Shown: positions 7,607-15,994 of the stretch, piece after piece
Position numbering within the stretch: position 1 is the stretch's first letter
Layout: every line of letters begins with the position of its first letter
Assembly: GCA_002337525.1 (NCBI GenBank)
Contig: DDGG01000014.1
Location: 15,454 to 76,132, forward strand
Direction: 5' to 3'
DNA length: 60,679 nucleotides
Source: Alphaproteobacteria bacterium UBA1908
GTDB lineage: Bacteria; Pseudomonadota; Alphaproteobacteria; Caedimonadales; UBA1908
Translations under genes and position numbers: made by a program
The notes under the pieces: model-generated
What the model saw: the letters and a program-made list of their open reading frames with translations, nothing else
Database searches by the model: none
What the model was told of the DNA's origin: nothing

Positions 7607-9004
7607 CTACTGGACAGGTACAATTCTTTCTTGAAATCCATCAAAAGGGTTAAACAAGAGATCTCCCGAATCATCCTCATCAGCATCATCAGCATCATCA
7701 AAAAGACTAGAGCCTCCCTCTCCATCATCCAGAAGAAAGGCAGAATCTGAATCATCATCACTACTAGGTGAGACAAATGCGGAACTTGAACTGCTTGCCT
7801 GAGAAAAATGAATCTCTTGTTCCAGTACTTCCTGTTCGCCGATACTCATCACAACACAAGTAGCGAGAGTGTCGAAGACTGCATTATGATGGCCTATATC
7901 CCTGGCATTTCCTCTTCGTGCTTTCTTGTTCGGACCATGATCAGGAGATCTCACCCTTTTCCTTGACGTTCCCGACTTATGAGGAGATTCCAGTCCAAGA
8001 ATCTGCTTTACAACAGGGTATGTTAATTTTAACTCTCTAACATAGTGGCCAAGACTGCTTGATGTGGGTTGCTGGTTAGAAGGCGGTGTATTTTCATCTG
8101 CCACCGAAACGCCGGAGGAACTTACCGATAAAGGTGTTTCTGAATCGGAAGACGAAGAAGAAGAACTTGCTTTTGAGGCTTTCTTTCGTTTGTTTTCCTC
8201 ACGTCGTTTCTTAGTGGCTTCTCTTTTTGCTCTTTTCTCACGGATCATTTTTTCTCGCTCGGCTATCGGAATATGGCTAACAGGTTTTTGCTTCATAGGT
8301 GAAAAAATATTACCCGTTTGCATATGACGCTTTTGACGACGACGATCCATCTGGTATGAACATTTGTAGAAAAGAGTAAAAGGAATAGTGACGTCTATTC
8401 TTTCAAACTCCTGACTCACCATTCTAACATCAAAAGCGGCATTATGAGCCATAAAGAGTGACCCGCCCATAAATCGAAGCATTTGTTCTGAGATCTCTTT
8501 AAATTTAGGAGCCTCTTGAAGATCCTCAAGAGTTATTTTATGAACACCCTGCGCATACTTTGAAAATACAGTTGTTGTTGGTTTAACCAACGTTTCAAAA
8601 ACAAGGCCACTTGGACAACCATTAATCACTTCTATCCCGGAAATTTGAATGATTTCACCTTCAAAAGTTGTATTGTTAACTTCCACATCCCATAAAATGT
8701 AGCGAGTGTATTTCTTCCAGGATCGATCTCCTCGCTTATAACGTTCCCAATCTTCATAAAGCTGTTGCCCTGTTAAATAATAACACTTGGCAAGTTCTGA
8801 TTTTCGGTCGTAAGGTTCTTTTTTTTTATATTGTTTAACAAGAGGCACGTCAATTTCAACAATAGATCCATCTTCTTGTTGAAGTGGCTTCTTCCAGCTC
8901 AACTTTTCTAAGCCTTCATATTGATCCAGTAAATCCTGATCATGGATACTTGCCAAAGAGTCAAAGCAATAGGTAAATGATAAAAGAAAAAAGAAAAATC
9001 TCAC
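7607..9004 (-). CDS. Exported DnaQ-like (DEDDh) exonuclease with NLS-like basic clusters
   Basis: A 465-residue protein that combines an N-terminal signal peptide (MRFFFFLLSFTYCFDSLASI) with a DEDDh exonuclease fold. ExoI is WDVEV (Asp106, Glu108), ExoII is AHNAAFD (His187, Asp192) and ExoIII is HNAVFD (His373, Asp378), so all catalytic positions are present. The ExoII-ExoIII gap is about 180 residues, far more than in DnaQ. It carries a Lys/Arg-rich run (about 249-276), a serine run (about 278-288) and a bipartite basic cluster SRKRVRSP...NKKARR (347-364). The tail (about 405-455) is Ser/Asp rich. These resemble eukaryotic nuclear-protein features. I infer a secreted nuclease acting outside the bacterium, possibly on host DNA or RNA. 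The start is GTG with no Shine-Dalgarno site. Confidence 0.75.
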   Translation of the reverse strand: MRFFFFLLSFTYCFDSLASIHDQDLLDQYEGLEKLSWKKPLQQEDGSIVEIDVPLVKQYKKKEPYDRKSELAKCYYLTGQQLYEDWERYKRGDRSWKKYTRYILWDVEVNNTTFEGEIIQISGIEVINGCPSGLVFETLVKPTTTVFSKYAQGVHKITLEDLQEAPKFKEISEQMLRFMGGSLFMAHNAAFDVRMVSQEFERIDVTIPFTLFYKCSYQMDRRRQKRHMQTGNIFSPMKQKPVSHIPIAEREKMIREKRAKREATKKRREENKRKKASKASSSSSSSDSETPLSVSSSGVSVADENTPPSNQQPTSSSLGHYVRELKLTYPVVKQILGLESPHKSGTSRKRVRSPDHGPNKKARRGNARDIGHHNAVFDTLATCVVMSIGEQEVLEQEIHFSQASSSSSAFVSPSSDDDSDSAFLLDDGEGGSSLFDDADDADEDDSGDLLFNPFDGFQERIVPVQ

Positions 9005-9432
9005 AGAAATATCCCAAAAAAAACAAAGATAATATTTAGATAGTGATATTTTTTGACACTGTCAAAAATTTTTATTTATTACAAATTTATATTAAATTAA
9101 ATACATTGACCAATGTATAATTTTGGTTCTCTTTCTCCACAAATAATCGTAATTAACCATAGATAGTAAAAAATTTTCCAAAAAAATGGCCCTTTCTTTT
9201 ACAAGAAGGGGCCAAGTCAAACAGGAAGGGGGCAACAACATTAAGGGGGTGTTGCTGCCTTTCAACGAACACAGAAATGTTCGTGAAACAATGAAGTACA
9301 TGATGATCGTACCAAGGGTTTCCCGGGAAATCTTTCCGGATTATTGACCTAAGTAAGTTCTACCTATGACCCTAACCATTTGTTTTCAAATTGTTATAGA
9401 AACTCCTTATATTCAAGGCAGGTATAAACGAA
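9005..9432. other. 428-base AT-rich intergenic region
   Basis: No convincing gene. It holds the palindrome at 9050-9068 and, at about 9224-9262, an imperfect inverted repeat (GGCAACAACA against TGTTGCTGCC) with a G-rich loop. A 69-residue minus-strand open frame here has no ribosome site or family resemblance. Confidence 0.5.
9050..9068. promoter_or_regulatory. Palindrome overlapping a -35 element of the exonuclease gene
   Basis: TTTTTGACA-C-TGTCAAAAA is a perfect 9-base inverted repeat with a one-base centre. Read on the minus strand it contains TTGACA, and TATCTA lies 17 bases downstream, ahead of the GTG at 9004. It could be a promoter with an overlapping operator; no regulator is identified. 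Confidence 0.4.
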
Positions 9433-10194
9433 TTACTTTTTATAATAGGGACTTGTGTTAGGGCACAAAAAATTCCAGCCCGAATCAGAATGAAGTGACA
9501 GAAATCGGTAAAGCCATTTCATAAATTCAAGTTCCATAACAGTTTTCAAATCACCTGTTAGGAAGCCATTATGCTTTAAGCCATTTTGTGTTTTAAAAGT
9601 AAAAACAATTTTTTCATAACAAATTTCGATCAATCTTGCTTTTGTAATTCCCTTAACAATTCCTCTTACAAAAGGATCTTGTTTGGGATATGGTATGCGG
9701 TGCGTTACCCGAAAAGAAGGTGCATAATAAATTTCAGACCGCCGTTCCCAAAACCCAAGACACAACCCAATTAAAATGTCTCTGGCATTTTGAAGACATT
9801 CAATTGCTTCATAAGCCGGATCTTTCTGTAGGGACATAACAAAACGGTTTATTTTTTCATATCTTGTCAACGTCTTTGAATATTCCTGATAAAGATCAGA
9901 CCTTTGCTGAAGCGCTTGGGGGGCAACATAAACTCCCTTGTTCACCAAAAGACTTTGGACAAAAGGATCTTCATCACGAAGTCCATAGAAATGATTTTCC
10001 ATAGAAAAGAGAGGGGTTCGTCCGTCCGGGATAAAAGAAGAGGTTTCATCTTCCTGAAGATCGACAGATGGAAAAAAAGGAGGCATCATTTCCTCTACCA
10101 GTATTCTTTGGGTGATTTCTGCATGCGCAAAAGAAACGCTACATATAATGATGAGAAGCATCTTTCTCAAAAAATTTAAATCAGGGTATCTCAT
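9433..10194 (-). CDS. Exported protein of unknown function
   Basis: No family recognised. I place the start at the ATG at 10194, giving 253 residues, because AAGGAAAAG lies just upstream and the product then begins with a good signal peptide (MRYPDLNFLRKMLLIIICSV, cut near SFAHA). A longer frame from 10224 would put ten residues before it. The mature part is soluble, with aromatic and charged segments (LRDEDPFVQSLLVNKGVYV; YAPSFRVTHRIPYPKQDPFV) and a pair of cysteines (ECLQN, GLCLG). It lies on the same strand as the exported exonuclease, 428 bases upstream of it; separate transcription is likely. Confidence 0.6.
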   Translation of the reverse strand: MRYPDLNFLRKMLLIIICSVSFAHAEITQRILVEEMMPPFFPSVDLQEDETSSFIPDGRTPLFSMENHFYGLRDEDPFVQSLLVNKGVYVAPQALQQRSDLYQEYSKTLTRYEKINRFVMSLQKDPAYEAIECLQNARDILIGLCLGFWERRSEIYYAPSFRVTHRIPYPKQDPFVRGIVKGITKARLIEICYEKIVFTFKTQNGLKHNGFLTGDLKTVMELEFMKWLYRFLSLHSDSGWNFLCPNTSPYYKK

Positions 10195-10314
10195 TATCTT
10201 TTCCTTGTTCAAAATAAGCACCATACCTTGACCTTAAAAAACTAAGAATTAGTAAAATTTTTAAATAGTCTTTTCACAGCCATCGCAAAAAAAATATGAA
10301 AAAACACCTTATTT

Positions 10315-10989
10315 TTAAACATTTTTCTTTTTTGTCGGATTTGATTTTCTTTTGGGTTTTACAAGCCCCATTGCCTTGAAAACAGACATTCCTTCTTGAA
10401 CTTTGGGACGTGCATCGATCATATGATACCAACGCTTTAAATGCAAATATTTCCCAAGAGGCACCCCTAAATGTTCAAGGCTACGTATCCAGGGATAGGT
10501 TGAAATATCTGCAATAGAGTAATTTTTTGCAAGGTAATCACTATTTGATAAATGGTGATCCAAAAGGCTGCACAACCTTTGTGTTTCCCCCATAAAACGC
10601 TTTAGGGAATAGGGAAGTTTTTCTGACGTCGCTTTTTTAAAATGAAATGCATTACCAAAGTAAGGCCCAATACCTGACATCTGCAACATAAGCCATTGCA
10701 ATACTTTTGCACGCTGCTCTCCTGTTTTGGGTAAGAAGGCGCCCTCTTTTTCAGCAAGATAGATCAAAATAGCACCAGACTCCCAAAGAGTTAAGCTTTT
10801 ACCCCGTTTTGGCTTATGATCAACAATAACTGGAATCTTTTGGTTAGGCGTCAGAGTCGTGAAATCTTCTTTTTTATTTTCCCCTTCTCCAATGTTAACT
10901 GGTTTTAAGGTATAGGGAACTCCTAATTCCTCGAGCATAATTGTTAGTTTAAAACCATTTGGTGTCATCCACGTATATAGATCTATCAT
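10315..10989 (-). CDS. Glutathione S-transferase, YghU/YfcG-like
   Basis: A cytosolic GST-fold protein of 224 residues. The N-terminal thioredoxin-like domain begins DLYTWMTPNGFKLTIMLEEL, close to the YghU/YfcG (Nu-class) pattern in which the TPNG loop contacts glutathione. NQKIPVIVDH carries the cis-Pro, and LWESGAILIYLAEK carries the Glu-Ser that binds the glutathione gamma-glutamyl group. The C-terminal helical domain contains YSIADISTYPWI, the usual N-capping Asp motif. Family members often act as disulfide-bond reductases or peroxidases with glutathione. The start has GGGAGTG upstream. It follows the OPA transporter by 36 bases on the same strand, so cotranscription is likely. Confidence 0.85.
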   Translation of the reverse strand: MIDLYTWMTPNGFKLTIMLEELGVPYTLKPVNIGEGENKKEDFTTLTPNQKIPVIVDHKPKRGKSLTLWESGAILIYLAEKEGAFLPKTGEQRAKVLQWLMLQMSGIGPYFGNAFHFKKATSEKLPYSLKRFMGETQRLCSLLDHHLSNSDYLAKNYSIADISTYPWIRSLEHLGVPLGKYLHLKRWYHMIDARPKVQEGMSVFKAMGLVKPKRKSNPTKKKNV

Positions 10990-11025
10990 AAATCACTCCC
11001 TTACAGACGGCTGTAAAATGATTTT

Positions 11026-12345
11026 TTATTTTTCCAAAACTTGTGAACGATGACGCCACGTCATAGCAAAGAAGAAGGCTCCTAAAAGGGAACTGGCAAT
11101 ACACAAAATAAATCCAGCGCCCCATCCCCAGTGATCGACAAGCCACCCTAAAGGTGCTCCCACCATGGCCGATCCTATATAGGCAAAGGTTCCCGTAAAA
11201 CCAATGGCAACCCCTGCTGCGCGTTTGGAAGAAAAATCTGTTGCGGCAATCCCCACAAGAACCTGAGGACCATAGACAAGGAAACCTGCAAGAAAAAGAG
11301 TGACGGCATCAGCCCACACATATCCAGCAGGTGTCGCCCATAAAATAGCAAGAGCCACACCCGACAAAAGCATAAAAACAGCTCCGACAGGACCTCGGCG
11401 CCCCTGAAAGATTGTATCAGAAAGCCAACCAGCAAGAATTCCACCAAGAAGTCCGGCAAATTCAAAGCTGGCAAGCTGCCAACCTGCTGTAATCAGATTA
11501 ACGCCTTTATACTCTTTCATAAAGGTAGGAACCCAGTTAAAAAGAGCCATTCGGGGAATATATAGGAACATATTCGCCATTGCCATATACCAAACAAGTT
11601 TGTTCTTGATAATAAGAGGCAGGACCTCCTGAAATGTAATCCTGTCCAGCGTATCACACTGCCTGGATTTTTCATTCTTGTATTCTTCTACCGCTGGTAA
11701 ATCAACTTCTTTCGGGGTATCCCGAAGACGATTCAAAAGAAACAACGCTCCTAAAAGTGCAATAACACCCGGGACATAAAAAACAGACCGCCACCCATAA
11801 GCCTGAACCAGATACCCACCAGAAATTGCAATGATTAAGGCCCCTATTTGATGAGAGGAAGCACATAAAGCCCACTTGGTACCAAGCTCCCGGGGGCTAA
11901 ACCAGTGCGTTAACATACGGGCCACTGGCGGCCACCCCATAGACTGAAACCAGGCATTGGCAATCCAGAAAATTCCAAGCCAGGCAATACCATAGGAAAA
12001 CCCAACCAGAAAACAGGCTGTTGCGGACCCAAGAAGGCCGATGGCCATAAAATAGCGCGCATTTGATCTGTCACTAATATACCCGTTTAAGAACTTCCCA
12101 AGACCATAAATAATTGAAAAGCTGGTGATAATCCAACCCATCTCGGTTTTAGAGTAACCAAACTCCTGAGATATCCCGGGCAGAGCCATAGAAAAGTTCT
12201 GACGCGCAATATAAAAAACAGCATATCCTATAATTGACGAATACAGAATTCTGATACGCCAATAACGGTAACTGCCTTTTTCAACATTTGTAACTTTGTG
12301 CCAGGTTTGCAACAAGTCTTTTTGCAAGAGACGCATAGCACTCAT
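11026..12345 (-). CDS. OPA-family organophosphate/sugar-phosphate:phosphate antiporter (MFS)
   Basis: A 12-helix major facilitator of 439 residues. The first helix region YSSIIGYAVFYIARQNFSMALPGI matches the organophosphate:phosphate antiporter family (GlpT, UhpT, UhpC), where conserved basic residues bind the phosphate. GKFLNGYISDRSNARYFMAIG is the MFS signature loop between helices 2 and 3, and GWPPVARMLTHWF fits OPA helix 4-5. Such proteins exchange cytosolic inorganic phosphate for glycerol-3-phosphate, hexose phosphate or similar. The actual substrate is unknown. In an intracellular bacterium this would import host phosphorylated metabolites, a role known for chlamydial UhpC; here that is inference. 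No two-component regulator like UhpAB is nearby. Confidence 0.82.
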   Translation of the reverse strand: MSAMRLLQKDLLQTWHKVTNVEKGSYRYWRIRILYSSIIGYAVFYIARQNFSMALPGISQEFGYSKTEMGWIITSFSIIYGLGKFLNGYISDRSNARYFMAIGLLGSATACFLVGFSYGIAWLGIFWIANAWFQSMGWPPVARMLTHWFSPRELGTKWALCASSHQIGALIIAISGGYLVQAYGWRSVFYVPGVIALLGALFLLNRLRDTPKEVDLPAVEEYKNEKSRQCDTLDRITFQEVLPLIIKNKLVWYMAMANMFLYIPRMALFNWVPTFMKEYKGVNLITAGWQLASFEFAGLLGGILAGWLSDTIFQGRRGPVGAVFMLLSGVALAILWATPAGYVWADAVTLFLAGFLVYGPQVLVGIAATDFSSKRAAGVAIGFTGTFAYIGSAMVGAPLGWLVDHWGWGAGFILCIASSLLGAFFFAMTWRHRSQVLEK

Positions 12346-12633
12346 TCACGACACCATAAATAATAAATTCTTCATGCGCGGATGGTAACAATCTTCTGGG
12401 GGAAAAGGGAAGAAAAATTTCAAATAATTGTTAAGGCTTTGAGAAATGGCGCTATTACCTTCAAAAATTTTTGAAAAAACAATAAATTGTAGAGATTTCA
12501 TGACCTCATAATGAGCTTATTGATAAACAAGAATCTTCCTTTTTGGATCAAAATATTTTTTTATCACGCTGTATGTCTTGATGCTTTACCCTGGATTGTT
12601 TACAAGAAAAGAAGAGAATCAAAAAAGTTTGCT

Positions 12634-13647
12634 ATGAGTGTTGCCTCTTTTCCTGCCTTAAGACTACGCCGAAATCGTTCATCAGTGTGGTGTCGTAACC
12701 TGGTTGCAGAATCCATCCTTGGGATTTCAGACCTTATCTGGCCCGTTTTCATTCGCGAAGCGCACTTATCCCCTTCAATAAAGACAATGCCAGACGTAAG
12801 AAGGTTCAGCCTGGAAGAAATTGATGAGGTTGTTTCACTTGCAAAACAGCATAAAATTCAAGCTGTTGCCTTTTTTCCTGTAACTGCGATCGAAGACCGT
12901 GATGAAGAAGGATCGGGGGCCCTTAAAGAAAATGGGTTGTTGATTGAAGCTATTCGTCGCTTTAAAGCTCTGGCACCGGATATTGGCCTGATAACAGATG
13001 TTGCCCTCGATCCCTACACCAGTCATGGCCATGATGGTATTCTGGTTGAGGGAGAAATCCATAATGATCAAACTCTTGAAAAATTATCCCGTTTTGCTGT
13101 TTTACAAGCGAAAGCCGGGGCCGATATTATTGCCCCTTCTGATATGATGGATGGACGTATTGGTACCATTCGCCAAGCGCTGGATGATAATGGCTACCAC
13201 AATGTTGCTCTTCTTTCCTATGCTGCGAAGTATGCCTCTTGCCTGTATGGCCCCTTTCGAGAAGCCGTTGAATCTTCCCGTTGTCTGGGGCTGCAAGATA
13301 AGAAAACATACCAAATGGATTATCGTAATTCAGACGAAGCCCTAAGAGAAGTAGAACAGGATCTTCAAGAAGGTGCTGATGCGGTTATGATTAAACCTGC
13401 AACTTTTTATATGGATATTTTACATCGCGTCAAAACTTCTTTTAAAGTTCCAACCTTTGCCTTCCATGTAAGTGGAGAATATACAATGCTCAAATTATCT
13501 GCCTCAGCAGGTATCATGGACTATAAAGTTTCTATTCTTGAAGTTTTATCTTCCCTGAAACGTGCAGGCGCAGATGCCATAATAACTTATGCCGCCCTTG
13601 ATGTTGCGGCCCATCTTTTAGGACTGGAGGCTTCTCACGATGACTAA
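12634..13647 (+). CDS. hemB: Delta-aminolevulinic acid dehydratase (porphobilinogen synthase)
   Basis: HemB condenses two 5-aminolevulinate molecules to porphobilinogen in heme synthesis. The 337-residue form starting at the ATG at 12634 matches family length. The frame stays open to 12511, but the extra 41 residues are hydrophobic and not HemB-like. Active-site lysines are Lys199 (LLSYAAKYAS) and Lys254 (VMIKPATFYMD). The metal region reads TDVALDPYTSHGHDG, lacking the cysteines of zinc enzymes, so this is the magnesium/potassium type usual in alphaproteobacteria. SDMMDGRIG is the conserved substrate-loop motif. The small lipoprotein gene overlaps its 3' end by eight bases, suggesting translational coupling. 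Confidence 0.95.
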   Translation: MSVASFPALRLRRNRSSVWCRNLVAESILGISDLIWPVFIREAHLSPSIKTMPDVRRFSLEEIDEVVSLAKQHKIQAVAFFPVTAIEDRDEEGSGALKENGLLIEAIRRFKALAPDIGLITDVALDPYTSHGHDGILVEGEIHNDQTLEKLSRFAVLQAKAGADIIAPSDMMDGRIGTIRQALDDNGYHNVALLSYAAKYASCLYGPFREAVESSRCLGLQDKKTYQMDYRNSDEALREVEQDLQEGADAVMIKPATFYMDILHRVKTSFKVPTFAFHVSGEYTMLKLSASAGIMDYKVSILEVLSSLKRAGADAIITYAALDVAAHLLGLEASHDD

Positions 13648-13912
13648 AAGACTATTGTTTCTGGCTCTCCCTCTTTTTGCATCTCTTGTATTAACAGGTT
13701 GTATAGGGTCTGATTTTTTGTATGGAGACGATTCTCCAAAAGGTGAGTTCCCAAGCCTTCATTCTGTCCCGGATCGCCCCATAACATTAAAAACACAAGA
13801 GACCTTTGACGCTGAACGTCAGAAAATTGAGCAAAGTCATCAACAGGCCCTAAAAGAAGCTAAACACCTAAGACGTGAGGCAGGATTGACGCAAGAGTGC
13901 CCCGTCAATTAA
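13640..13912 (+). CDS. Small lipoprotein, unknown function
   Basis: A 90-residue lipoprotein. The signal peptide ends in lipobox LVLTGC with acylated Cys21. The short mature part has FPSLHSVPDRP (about residues 38-48), resembling the Y/F-P-x-L-x-x-V-P-x-R-P element seen in small alphaproteobacterial envelope lipoproteins. A charged helix (TFDAERQKIEQSHQQALKEA) follows, likely a coiled coil. It should be anchored in the periplasmic face of the inner or outer membrane. The ATG lies within the end of hemB (ATGACTAA overlap), so it is probably translated from the hemB message. No heme-related function can be inferred from the protein itself. Confidence 0.75.
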   Translation: MTKRLLFLALPLFASLVLTGCIGSDFLYGDDSPKGEFPSLHSVPDRPITLKTQETFDAERQKIEQSHQQALKEAKHLRREAGLTQECPVN

Positions 13913-14005
13913 GACCTGGATTATAACGAGTTGTGCAAAAAAATAGACTTCCTGGTTAAATCAAAGTATAAAAGAAGTCTTATTAAGATAAATATAGGTT
14001 AATGA

Positions 14006-14653
14006 ATGTCCTATCGACCATTCCTTTTAATATGTGCTGTTCTGTTAATATCAACAGGATCATTTTCTTCCGAAACAAAATTCAAGGATTTTACAACAAA
14101 CCTGGTTTTACCTGTTAATGTCACTGGAGTCGAAAAAATACATTTACTTTTCGTAAGTCCAGATAGATTTAAGAACCACCAAAGTCCTGAAGAATTTTAT
14201 AAGGCCCTTTCCGTAAAAAAATCAGCCCTGATAGAATACATTCCTAAAGAAGAAAACATTACACATTGGTCAAAAATTATAACAGTCGATGCTTATATAG
14301 ACCTTGGCATGGATTCAGAAACCATGCTTCGAAGACATATAGAAAACATTCAAAACAATACTTTAAAGCATCAAGTTATTGCTAAAAAAATAGAAACCAA
14401 CCCAGAATACAAAAAAGTATCCTTTGCCATACAGTATCAGCTAAACCCAAACTCAAGTGAAGTTCTTTTTATGCATTACTTTTCAGGCCCTTATGATTGT
14501 GTAGGTGTTCAAATGACCCAGAAGTATGATCATTGGCTATCGGCTTCCGATACAGAAAAGGAAGCCAAAAAAATTGAAAGTTTTCTTTCAAAATATATGC
14601 AGCTAAATTCGACTTATCAGTTTAACAAGTCATCCAGAAATAAAGACTCCTAA
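14006..14653 (+). CDS. Exported protein of unknown function
   Basis: No family recognised. The 215-residue product begins with a signal peptide (MSYRPFLLICAVLLISTGSFS, cut near SFSSE). The mature part has alternating strand and helix segments: FTTNLVLPVNVTGVEKIHLLFVSP, a helix-rich middle (DSETMLRRHIENIQNN) and FAIQYQLNPNSSEVLFMHYFSG. It has a single cysteine near residue 169. The start at 14006 has AATATAGGTT upstream, a weak ribosome site. An AGACTTC/GAAGTCT inverted repeat at 13949-13979 lies between it and the preceding lipoprotein gene and may end that transcript. It is convergent with the trypsin-like protease gene and may belong to the same set of exported accessory proteins. Confidence 0.6.
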   Translation: MSYRPFLLICAVLLISTGSFSSETKFKDFTTNLVLPVNVTGVEKIHLLFVSPDRFKNHQSPEEFYKALSVKKSALIEYIPKEENITHWSKIITVDAYIDLGMDSETMLRRHIENIQNNTLKHQVIAKKIETNPEYKKVSFAIQYQLNPNSSEVLFMHYFSGPYDCVGVQMTQKYDHWLSASDTEKEAKKIESFLSKYMQLNSTYQFNKSSRNKDS

Positions 14654-14658
14654 TCATG

Positions 14659-15759
14659 TCATTCTTGTTCAGAAGAAGCCCCTATCGTATCTTTCATCCA
14701 TTTCAAGTGAGGAAAAACAGGCGTATACTGGGCTTTTGGGAAGTATGGAGCCAAAATTAAGAATCGTGGTATAAACCAGGCATCAACCCCTCTTTCACGA
14801 AGGCAAATTCCTTGCAGACTTCCCGTCGATGTGACACCATAAATTACTTTAGAATCTTCTGCTGCCTCCAGTAGTGCAAGAGGTCCACCGCTGTCTCCCC
14901 CCGCAAGAAAAGTAGGCGAAGGAGGAAGTCCACCATACACTCTTTTCAAAATAGCATTCCTTTCATTTGAATCAATAAGACAGTTTTCAGGCACATGATA
15001 AGAATACAAATAATTCCCCGAATCCTGAATGCCAAATTCAGTCACGCTAAGATTATATGAGGAGGCAACAAAAACTTTTCCTCTACGTTTTTCTTGAGTA
15101 GAATGAGTATTCCATCCCGTGTTTAGATTAAAAGATCCTGTTATCCCATAACCATAAATATCTAGTGGTGTTGCCGGATCCAGATCAAGGTTCGAGGGAA
15201 GCGAAAAAGGATATGCTGTTGGAACCTTGCTATCAAGCTTAATTAAGGCAAGGTCAATTCTTTTTGTTGTCCAATAATCCGGATGCACATAAACTTCTTT
15301 TGCCGCATAGCTGGTGACTCTGGGACAAAAGTGCGTTTGTACCACAACTTGATCTGCAGAATATTCATGCAGGTTTTCAGGGTTATGGTAACCAATGCCA
15401 TGCCAGGCGTTGAATATTTTTTGTGCAAGATAGCCTCCTCCAGGGAGGATTCCCATTATAGGAGCAACAATACTAATAGCACATACCATCAAAGAAGAAG
15501 GTTGTTTTGTATGCTTACCCTCACTAACAAGACAGTGTGCAGCTGTCAAAATCCAGGTTTCCTCACAATGGGGCGTATAGAGAATACTTCCTGTTCCAAT
15601 TCCTCCCTCTAGAAGGTATTGGTTCGTGTCCTCGTTACGAATTCCCCTTCGAATTGCCACAACCCCATCATCACGTTCATAAGGAAAATGCTGGCTCTCT
15701 GGCCCCATAGAAAAGAGAGGAGACGCTATAAAAAGAAAATAAAAAAAGTATTTTTTCAT
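14659..15759 (-). CDS. Exported trypsin-like serine protease (S1 family)
   Basis: A secreted chymotrypsin-fold protease of 366 residues, counting from the ATG at 15759 that starts a good signal peptide (MKKYFFYFLFIASPLFS). The longer frame from 15819 would bury it. The catalytic triad is His75 (LTAAHC), Asp169 (RIDLALIKL) and Ser290 (GGDSGGPL). An extra loop of about 60 residues (about 85-150), hydrophobic with GILPGGGYLAQK, separates His and Asp. The C-terminal CLRERGVDAWF and paired cysteines suggest disulfides. Specificity is unclear: the usual S1 pocket Asp six residues before Ser is not evident. A remnant of another protease of this general fold lies at 25663-25830. Confidence 0.85.
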   Translation of the reverse strand: MKKYFFYFLFIASPLFSMGPESQHFPYERDDGVVAIRRGIRNEDTNQYLLEGGIGTGSILYTPHCEETWILTAAHCLVSEGKHTKQPSSLMVCAISIVAPIMGILPGGGYLAQKIFNAWHGIGYHNPENLHEYSADQVVVQTHFCPRVTSYAAKEVYVHPDYWTTKRIDLALIKLDSKVPTAYPFSLPSNLDLDPATPLDIYGYGITGSFNLNTGWNTHSTQEKRRGKVFVASSYNLSVTEFGIQDSGNYLYSYHVPENCLIDSNERNAILKRVYGGLPPSPTFLAGGDSGGPLALLEAAEDSKVIYGVTSTGSLQGICLRERGVDAWFIPRFLILAPYFPKAQYTPVFPHLKWMKDTIGASSEQE

Positions 15760-15994
15760 TAAATATAAATTACTGAACGGAAAATAAAACCTTTTAATAT
15801 TATTGTCATTTATTGTCAATATAAAAAGCTATGATTTAATTTTTGACAGTATCTTGCCTGACACCAAAAACCCTTCTCAAAATTAATCCCCTTCGGATAA
15901 AAAGTTATTTTTTCAAATGAAATAATAAACTAAATTAATAATAAGGTTATACGTGATTTCAGTATTTTTTACGGTTATTAACTGATCTGCAAAT

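Noticed and set aside
8064..8327. 87-residue plus-strand frame antisense to the exonuclease
   Set aside because: It is the mirror of the low-complexity Ser/Lys insertion and has no ribosome site.
9092..9301. 69-residue minus-strand open frame in the intergenic region
   Set aside because: No ribosome site, no family-like composition, and it runs through an inverted repeat; most likely chance.
12511..12633. N-terminal 41-residue extension of HemB
   Set aside because: Not HemB-like; the family begins at the ATG at 12634, giving the usual length.
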